Assembly: GCA_937888925.1 (NCBI GenBank)
Contig: CALARM010001112.1
Span: 1 to 11,330, forward strand
Direction of reading: 5' to 3'
DNA from: an uncultured Synergistia bacterium
Lineage (GTDB): Bacteria > Eremiobacterota > SpSt-956 > JAKJGF01
Length of the DNA: 11,330 nt
Shown: positions 6,869-11,330 of the stretch, in pieces
Layout of the letters: each line of letters starts with the position of its first letter
How positions within the stretch are numbered: the stretch's first letter is position 1
Position numbers and translations under genes: made by a program
The notes under the pieces: model-generated
What the model was told of the DNA's origin: nothing
The model's database searches: none
What the model saw: the letters and a program-made list of their open reading frames with translations, nothing else

Positions 6869-8497
6869 ATGGCCACGGAAACCAAACTTAATCCCGGATT
6901 TATCATAGGACTTCCGCCAAAAAAAGCAATCGAATATTTTCAAAAAAAAAGCAATATCCTTTCCTGGAACTGGTGGGATGTCTGGCAGAGTGAACATAAT
7001 AAAGTTTTTACCGTAGCTAAAGTCACCAAAATGGATATACTTCAGGATATCCGGGAAATAGTTCAAAAGTCTATTGAAAGCGGTATAACTTTCCGTGATT
7101 TCCAGAAAGAGATTGAACCGAAATTAAAAGCTAAAGGCTGGTGGGGAAAACAGACAGTTGAGACCGAAGATGGGGAAAAAGAAATTCAACTCGGCTCTCC
7201 TCATCGTTTAAGGACTATATATCAGGCAAATCTTAATACTGCATATCAGGCCGGTAGATATAAACAGTTAATGGATAATGTAGACAGGCGTCCATACTGG
7301 CAGTACTGGGCAGTCGAAGATTCCAGAACCAGACCCGAACACAGAAAACTTAACGGGAAAGTTTTCCGGTATGACGATCCTTTCTGGAAAAGCTTCTATC
7401 CTCCGAACGGATTTAACTGCCGGTGCAAAGTAATAGCTTTAAGTGAAAGAGACCTGAAACGTATGGGGCTTAAAGTAGAATCCTCAGAAGGAATGCTTTC
7501 CATCGAAGACAGACTGGTTTCGGAAAAGACAGGAGAAATGAGACCTGTTACGGTGTATAAAAATCCGAACATAAGAAATCCCTCCACGGGGAAGATTATA
7601 GAAATATCTCCTGATGTCGGATGGAGTTATAATCCGGGAGAAACATCCTGGGATCCGGATTTAAATAAATACCCGGATGACCTGGTATCTTTCTTTAATA
7701 AAGACAATCCACAGGAACAGCAGTTATCTCAAAAAATAGCATTCAAAAATATTCCAGGCTGGCAGGATATAGCAGAAAGCGACACAGAAGAGGAAGTAAG
7801 AAGCAAGGCTTATAGTAACGTAGAATTACTTGGTAGAGAAATACGGAAAAAAATAGAGACGCAGTTCAACAGAAAAATACCTGAAGAATATATCTACGCA
7901 AAGACAGAGAAAGAATTCACCGACACTTACGAAAATATTACAGGAAAAAAACTTGACAGTGACGCTACTGGATACTGCATATTAAATAGAGTTATAGGAA
8001 TTCATCCCAATACCGTAATTAAGGCCGGACAGGGAGAACTGCCTGGTTGCTTTACGTTAACACATGAGAGTTTCCATCCTATCGGGAGGAATAATTTTAA
8101 AGGAGATAGATTTAAAGAAGAGGGCGTAACAGACCTAAACACGGCTATTTTTATAACGGAAAATATTGAAGGAGTAAAACCGGAAGATATTGTAAATTAT
8201 TTATCAAAAGACAGTGTAGATATTTTACTAAAAATGATTTTGCGGTATAATGGAGACAGGGAAAAAATCATTAAGAATATAAAACAATTAAGAACCCTGA
8301 GCCCAATAGTAGCTAAAGCCTATACTAAATCATTCAAGGAATTAAGCGATGAAGAATTCGCCGATTTACTAAAAGGTGTAAAAAGTTTTAAGATATTATC
8401 TGATGATGAAACAGATAATTATCTAAAGAAAAATAATAAAGAAAAAAAAGAGATAGGAGGGAAAATTGCAATATGGGCACTGAAGAAGGAAATTTAA
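6869..8497 (+). CDS. Phage MuF minor head protein with C-terminal HExxH zincin-like domain (probable MuF polymorphic toxin)
   Basis: This is a 542-aa protein. Residues about 10-200 are the MuF (Mu gpF / SPP1 gp7-like) head protein: FIIGLPPKKAIEYF, then WWDVWQSEH, KAKGWWG, and the hallmark SRTRPEHRKLNG (152-163) and YPPNGFNCRCKV (177-188). MuF proteins sit at the portal and can be ejected with DNA. Residues about 200-320 look like a linker. The C-terminal part (about 320-542) is foreign to a plain MuF protein and contains LTHESFHPIG, an HExxH site at 399-403. EEGVTD at 417-422 supplies a plausible third zinc ligand, as in gluzincin-type peptidases. I chose ATG 6869 because MuF homology starts there. 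A GTG at 6821 would add 16 residues, overlap the portal gene and lacks a ribosome binding site. MuF identity is firm; the peptidase toxin role is inference from known MuF polymorphic toxins. Confidence 0.85.
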   Translation: MATETKLNPGFIIGLPPKKAIEYFQKKSNILSWNWWDVWQSEHNKVFTVAKVTKMDILQDIREIVQKSIESGITFRDFQKEIEPKLKAKGWWGKQTVETEDGEKEIQLGSPHRLRTIYQANLNTAYQAGRYKQLMDNVDRRPYWQYWAVEDSRTRPEHRKLNGKVFRYDDPFWKSFYPPNGFNCRCKVIALSERDLKRMGLKVESSEGMLSIEDRLVSEKTGEMRPVTVYKNPNIRNPSTGKIIEISPDVGWSYNPGETSWDPDLNKYPDDLVSFFNKDNPQEQQLSQKIAFKNIPGWQDIAESDTEEEVRSKAYSNVELLGREIRKKIETQFNRKIPEEYIYAKTEKEFTDTYENITGKKLDSDATGYCILNRVIGIHPNTVIKAGQGELPGCFTLTHESFHPIGRNNFKGDRFKEEGVTDLNTAIFITENIEGVKPEDIVNYLSKDSVDILLKMILRYNGDREKIIKNIKQLRTLSPIVAKAYTKSFKELSDEEFADLLKGVKSFKILSDDETDNYLKKNNKEKKEIGGKIAIWALKKEI

Positions 8498-8673
8498 TAG
8501 AAGAATATGAAACACTGTTTAAATTCTGTCGAACAAACGGCGCAAAAGAAGAAGATATAAAAAAATTAAAAGAAATAGTTTCCAGGCTTATACCATTTGA
8601 CTCTATGTACGGAAAGCTGCATCATGACGTTATTAACCTTAAAGGAGATTTACCTCCCGGAGTTTTCATTTAA
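8473..8673 (+). CDS. Small hypothetical protein, 66 aa; candidate immunity protein for the MuF toxin
   Basis: The start ATG 8473 lies inside the end of the MuF gene (25-nt overlap) in another frame. It is preceded by AGGAGG at 8455-8460, a strong site at slightly long spacing (12 nt). The protein is small and soluble. It has an acidic start (GTEEGNLIEEYETLF), a helical middle (KEEDIKKLKEIVSRLIPF) and a short C-terminal segment (YGKLHHDVINLKGDLPPGVF). No family is recognised. In MuF polymorphic-toxin loci a small immunity gene typically follows the toxin, and position, size and overlap all fit. A structural phage role cannot be excluded. The transcript probably ends at the hairpin 20 bp downstream. 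Confidence 0.65.
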   Translation: MGTEEGNLIEEYETLFKFCRTNGAKEEDIKKLKEIVSRLIPFDSMYGKLHHDVINLKGDLPPGVFI

Positions 8674-8692
8674 TCTTAATATTCCTTAATAG

Positions 8693-8744
8693 AAAAATAT
8701 CCCATCTTATCCTATTATCAACACAGGAAAGGTGGGATGTTTTT
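8693..8744 (+). terminator. Long hairpin terminator overlapping the next gene's ribosome binding site
   Basis: Arms 8693-8708 (AAAAATATCCCATCTT) and 8729-8744 (AAGGTGGGATGTTTTT) pair over 16 bp with two G-U pairs. Across one bulged A, TCCT (8710-8713) pairs with AGGA (8725-8728), leaving an 11-nt loop. A-tract and T-tract flanks make it usable as an intrinsic terminator in both directions. The 3' arm contains GGTGG at 8731-8735, the Shine-Dalgarno of the methyltransferase starting at 8745. Confidence 0.75.
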
Positions 8745-9221
8745 ATGAAAAAAATAAATGCGTTTCCATATATTGGCGGTAAATTTAATAGTGTAGAATG
8801 GTTGTTGCCATTACTGCCAAAATGCAACACATACGTAGAACCATTCGGGGGGGGGATGAGTATACTACTTAACAGAGAGCCTTCACCCGTAGAAGTATAC
8901 AACGATTTGAATAATAAAATCGTCAATCTGTTTAAAGTATTAAGAAAAAATCCGCTGGAATTCTTGTCGTTAATATATCTGACACCTTACGCCAGAGAAG
9001 AATATAACACTTGCTATAATAAAGAATACGCCCCTAATAAAGACTCGGATATAGAAAGAGCGAGAAGGACGTTAGTTTTAATAAATCAATCCATAATGGC
9101 AAGGGGATTAAGAGGTAGAAAAGCAGGATGGGGGTATACCATAGCAGCAGATCATTCATCTCAATCGTTAAAATGGAATAACATAATAACAAGAATAATG
9201 CCATCATCTAATATTTTGTAA
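8745..9221 (+). pseudogene. DNA N6-adenine methyltransferase (D12 class, Dam-like), 3' truncated
   Basis: The 158-aa frame carries the N-terminal half of a D12-class adenine methyltransferase. AdoMet-binding motif X is FPYIGGKFN (about residues 7-15). Motif I is TYVEPFGGGMSILL (about 29-42). These are followed by EVYNDLNNKIVNLFKVLR and the target-recognition region LTPYAREEYN. It then reads WNNIITRI and stops after a short unrelated tail. Intact members are about 260-290 aa and contain a catalytic DPPY well downstream, which is missing, so the product should be inactive. No frameshifted continuation was found in 9222-9771, pointing to deletion or replacement. A run of nine G (8847-8855) encodes the FGGG of motif I. 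Its RBS GGTGG is held in the preceding hairpin. Confidence 0.85.
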
Positions 9222-9771
9222 CTAAACTATCTATTGCAATCGCAATACTGCCATAAAATTCCATACTTTTATAGATGAATGACTTGTAAGTAACGGTTAT
9301 AATCGACACTTCAGGCATATGGATTATAATGGGTGAGCTGTTCTTTAATTCTCCATAGTTAGGAACATAGACAGGATAACGATTTTATCATTGCCAGCAG
9401 GTCCGTTAATCCGGAGATATGGACCGTTACCCATAGGATAAACACAGACAGGAAGCCATTTTAAAAAAATAGGGGCTCTCACCCAGGGGAAAAGGTAAAA
9501 AAATCTGCACCATAGGAGCTGGGGATCCGTACCATGGATATCATGGAGGATTTTCTTTTCTTCCTGTGGAATAATTGGATGACTTGATAAAAGGGATTGA
9601 GACCAGTGGAATACTTTGAATGGATAGCCATTGGAATTAAGTTTAGCGTTATGACCTGATGAAAAAGGGATTTTATTAACAATCTGTAAGAATTTCCTAA
9701 TACAAAAAGGATATTCTTTTTTATTTATGGAATATGTTATTACTTAAAAATAAATGAAAGGTGGTTGTTAA
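9222..9771. other. Gene-free stretch, possible decayed gene
   Basis: All frames are stop-rich. The longest tidy plus-strand piece (about 9480-9570) reads GKKICTIGAGDPYHGYHGGF before a stop, perhaps part of a decayed gene, but I recognise no family and it does not continue the methyltransferase. The 67-codon minus-strand frame at 9479-9682 has no ribosome binding site or recognisable content. A short hairpin (ATATTC 9711-9716 with GAATAT 9730-9735) precedes the next gene, whose promoter is probably in 9690-9760; no clear -35/-10 pair stands out. Confidence 0.5.
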
Positions 9772-10854
9772 ATGGGATTTACTGAAGATATAAAAGTATT
9801 AGCTGAAAGGTCATTAAAACTAAAGGAAGTATTGCAGACAGAAGAAGCAGTTAAACACTCACTTCTCATGCCTTTTTTAAATTTACTTGGTTATAATGTA
9901 TGGGACCCTCATGAAATAGTTCCTGAATATATTGCAGACCTTGGAACTAAAAAAGGGGAAAAGGTTGACTATGTTATTCTTAATAATGGGGAACCTCATA
10001 TTCTCATAGAGGTTAAAGGGCCAGATTCGAAAGTAGAAGAACATAAAAACCAGCTTTACAGATATTTTAATTCCCTTGGAAAAACGAAATTTGCTATATT
10101 AACAAATGGACTAGTCTATCAGTTTTTCTCAGATTTGGATGAACCCAACAAAATGGATATGAACCCATTTTTAACGGTGGATTTTGAGAATCTAAAAGAG
10201 CAGTCTATTATAGAGCTGGAAAAATTTCATAAAAAAAATTACAATATAGAGCTTATTCTTTCCACCGCTAACGAATTGAAATATACTAACCAGATTAAAG
10301 AGTATTTAGCAAGACAATTTAAGGAACCTGATGAAGACTTTATGAAAACTATTTTAAGGAATGTTTACAATGGAAAATTAATGTCTTCTACTATGTTAAG
10401 ATTTGAACCTATTATTAAAAAGGCTGTTTATATATTTATTACCGAATTAATTAATGAAAAGATAAAAGCTGCCCTTTTAGAATCAGAGAAGACGGAAAAG
10501 GCAATTCAACCCCAGATCCAGGAATTAACAAAAGAAGCATTGCAGGATAAGGATGATAAAAAAATTATCACCACAGAAGAAGAACTGGAAGCATTTGTAA
10601 CAATTAAACTTTTGCTTAAAGATTTAGTAACCGGTGATAATAAAATTACTTATAAAGATACTGCCAGTTACTTTATTATAATGGTAAATGATAATAATAA
10701 AAATTGGTTATGCAGGTTAAGACTTGGAAGTAAAAAGAAAACAATGGAATTTAAAGACGGTGAATATATAGAACTGGAGACAATACAGGATTTAGAAAAA
10801 TATAAGGATAAATTTATTTCAATGGTATCAATGTTAATACCTACTAATGGATAA
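9772..10854 (+). CDS. HsdR N-terminal-like PD-(D/E)xK endonuclease, stand-alone
   Basis: This 360-aa protein begins with the type I restriction enzyme R-subunit N-terminal nuclease fold. It has EEAVKHSLLMPFLNLLGYNV (from residue 24), then VDYVILNNGEPHILIEVKG with Asp about 66, Glu about 80 and Lys about 82. It continues with QLYRYFNSLGKTKFAILTNG, including the conserved Gln about 94. There is no helicase or translocase, so it is not a full HsdR. The middle (about 150-270) is helical and charged. The last 80 residues form a beta-rich module (KITYKDTASYFIIMVNDNN, then RLRLGSKKKTMEF). Similar stand-alone proteins occur in prophages and defence regions; their role is not settled. AAAGGTGG at 9757-9764 lies 7 nt before the ATG. 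It is monocistronic and followed by tandem hairpins, so it looks like an autonomous cassette. Confidence 0.82.
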   Translation: MGFTEDIKVLAERSLKLKEVLQTEEAVKHSLLMPFLNLLGYNVWDPHEIVPEYIADLGTKKGEKVDYVILNNGEPHILIEVKGPDSKVEEHKNQLYRYFNSLGKTKFAILTNGLVYQFFSDLDEPNKMDMNPFLTVDFENLKEQSIIELEKFHKKNYNIELILSTANELKYTNQIKEYLARQFKEPDEDFMKTILRNVYNGKLMSSTMLRFEPIIKKAVYIFITELINEKIKAALLESEKTEKAIQPQIQELTKEALQDKDDKKIITTEEELEAFVTIKLLLKDLVTGDNKITYKDTASYFIIMVNDNNKNWLCRLRLGSKKKTMEFKDGEYIELETIQDLEKYKDKFISMVSMLIPTNG

Positions 10855-10887
10855 TTAAAGGCTGAGTAAATAAGGGATTGTAAGAAG

Positions 10888-10916
10888 GATTTATTCTTTT
10901 TCTCGTGGAATAAATC
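10888..10916 (+). repeat. Inverted repeat (first of tandem hairpins after the nuclease gene)
   Basis: GATTTATTC (10888-10896) pairs perfectly with GAATAAATC (10908-10916) around an 11-nt loop. The whole element resembles 9707-9740 just upstream of the nuclease gene. Confidence 0.5.
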
Positions 10917-10921
10917 TATTG

Positions 10922-10969
10922 AACAGGTGAAGAAGCTCTTTGAATAGAGTAATTCACCTGTTTTATTAT
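10922..10969 (+). terminator. Rho-independent terminator of the nuclease gene
   Basis: AACAGGTGAA (10922-10931) pairs perfectly with TTCACCTGTT (10953-10962) over 10 bp. The loop contains a smaller CTCT/AGAG pairing. The T-rich tail TTTTATTATTT follows. It lies about 70 bp after the nuclease stop and 20 bp before the next gene's RBS. Confidence 0.8.
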
Positions 10970-10990
10970 TTCCAGAGCTGGGAGGATATC

Positions 10991-11330
10991 ATGGAAGGTA
11001 ATGAATTTTTAACAATATATGAAGCTTCACAGATAACAGGTAAATGTCAGAATACAATTCACCGGTATATTAAGAAGGGTAAATTACATGTCAAGCCATG
11101 TCAATACAATGGCAAGCAGGTAATGACAGTAGAAAAGGCAGAATTAGAGAGAGTTTTTAATATAACTGGAAATACATGTCAAGACATGTCAAAACCTATA
11201 GCAAGCCATGTTAATACAGGTATTGACATGGCAAGCCATGTCAATACATCTGCAACGAAGGAGGAACTAAAGGAAGTAATACAGGAGTTCTTTACCACAA
11301 AACAGGCAGAATTAATGAGACCTATTGAAG
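10991..11330 (+). CDS. MerR/HTH-like DNA-binding protein, 5' part (runs off the window); possible replication or partition regulator
   Basis: Translation from ATG 10991 (GGGAGG at 10980-10984) gives 113 residues, open to the window end. Residues about 6-48 form an excisionase/MerR-type helix-turn-helix (FLTIYEASQITGKCQNTIHR, then YIKKGKLHV and a VMTVEKAELERVF strand-helix). Residues about 55-86 are a low-complexity Thr/Ser/His/Asn stretch (NTCQDMS, IASHVNTG, MASHVNT) produced by DNA repeats in the gene. From about 87 on it becomes helical and charged (KEELKEVIQEFFTTKQAEL), perhaps a coiled coil. A DNA-binding protein that carries iteron-like repeats inside its gene recalls replication initiators such as lambda O, but the visible half shows no initiator domain. 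Confidence 0.7.
   Translation, partial: MEGNEFLTIYEASQITGKCQNTIHRYIKKGKLHVKPCQYNGKQVMTVEKAELERVFNITGNTCQDMSKPIASHVNTGIDMASHVNTSATKEELKEVIQEFFTTKQAELMRPIE
11087..11247 (+). repeat. Four 21-bp iteron-like direct repeats inside a coding sequence
   Basis: Copies are at 11087-11107, 11175-11195, 11197-11217 and 11227-11247. The consensus starts CATGnCAAGCC and ends ATGTCAATAC; the copies at 11087 and 11227 differ at one position only. Spacing is 88, 22 and 30 bp. Copies 1, 3 and 4 share AAGCCATG(T)(C/T)AATAC. Each contains CATGTC-type half-sites, so each unit is also partly palindromic. Confidence 0.75.
11220..11247. repeat. Perfect 28-bp palindrome (13-bp arms, AA centre)
   Basis: GTATTGACATGGC (11220-11232) and GCCATGTCAATAC (11235-11247) are exact reverse complements separated by AA. 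The right arm belongs to the fourth iteron-like repeat. It could be a dimer binding site or an RNA/DNA hairpin within the gene. Confidence 0.8.

Noticed and set aside
6942..6950. A9 run in the MuF gene as a slippage site
   Set aside because: It simply encodes Gln-Lys-Lys in frame within a conserved region; such A-runs are common in AT-rich genes and no alternative product is evident.
9479..9682. 67-codon minus-strand frame between methyltransferase and nuclease
   Set aside because: No ribosome binding site, no recognisable motif, and irregular composition; treated as non-coding.
8745..10854. Methyltransferase plus nuclease as a restriction-modification system
   Set aside because: The methyltransferase is truncated before its catalytic motif, the genes are 550 bp apart with a separate RBS, and HsdR-N stand-alone proteins are not known partners of Dam-like enzymes.
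11087..11247. CRISPR array
   Set aside because: Repeats lie within a coding frame, with uneven spacing (88, 22, 30 bp) and essentially no unique spacers.

Overview
The window looks like a broken, IS-riddled piece of a Mu-type (MuF/DUF935) tailed prophage in an AT-rich bacterium. Several genes have purine-rich Shine-Dalgarno sequences (GGAGG or AAAGGTGG about 7-12 nt before ATG), which fits a low-GC Gram-positive host, but I see no host marker gene and hold that loosely. The first 46 bases are not biological: they match the Illumina P5/Read-1 adapter, so the left edge is a contig end, and joins elsewhere in the contig deserve suspicion.

Layout. 47-761 (+): three overlapping small genes: the tail of an unknown ORF, an unknown 95-aa protein and a 107-aa excisionase-like helix-turn-helix protein. 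762-1310: no gene, but a cluster of TTTAC/GTAAA half-sites and a GC-rich palindrome. 1311-6182 (all minus strand): a mobile-element pile-up made of a C-terminal transposase remnant, a complete-looking IS701-family element (1836-3564, 17-bp inverted repeats) and an IS21-family element with istA/istB (about 3669-6182). The right end of the IS21 element cuts into a phage portal gene whose N-terminal half is nowhere in the window.

6181-8673 (+): the phage head operon: the C-terminal remnant of a DUF935 portal, then a MuF minor head protein carrying a C-terminal HExxH zincin-like domain, then an overlapping 66-aa orphan gene. This arrangement resembles phage-encoded MuF polymorphic toxin/immunity modules and is the most interesting part of the window. 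A long hairpin closes the operon, and its 3' arm contains the ribosome binding site of the next gene, an adenine methyltransferase that stops before its DPPY catalytic motif. After about 550 bp of gene-free DNA comes a solitary HsdR-N-like PD-(D/E)xK nuclease gene (9772-10854) with its own good RBS and tandem terminator hairpins, resembling a phage moron or defence cassette. The window ends inside a DNA-binding protein gene (10991 onward) whose coding sequence holds four 21-bp iteron-like repeats and a perfect 13-bp-arm palindrome, suggestive of an internal origin or autoregulatory operator.

Taken together, the portal is disrupted and the methyltransferase truncated, so the prophage as assembled cannot make particles. 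The accessory modules (MuF toxin with possible immunity, nuclease, iteron gene) look intact or nearly so.
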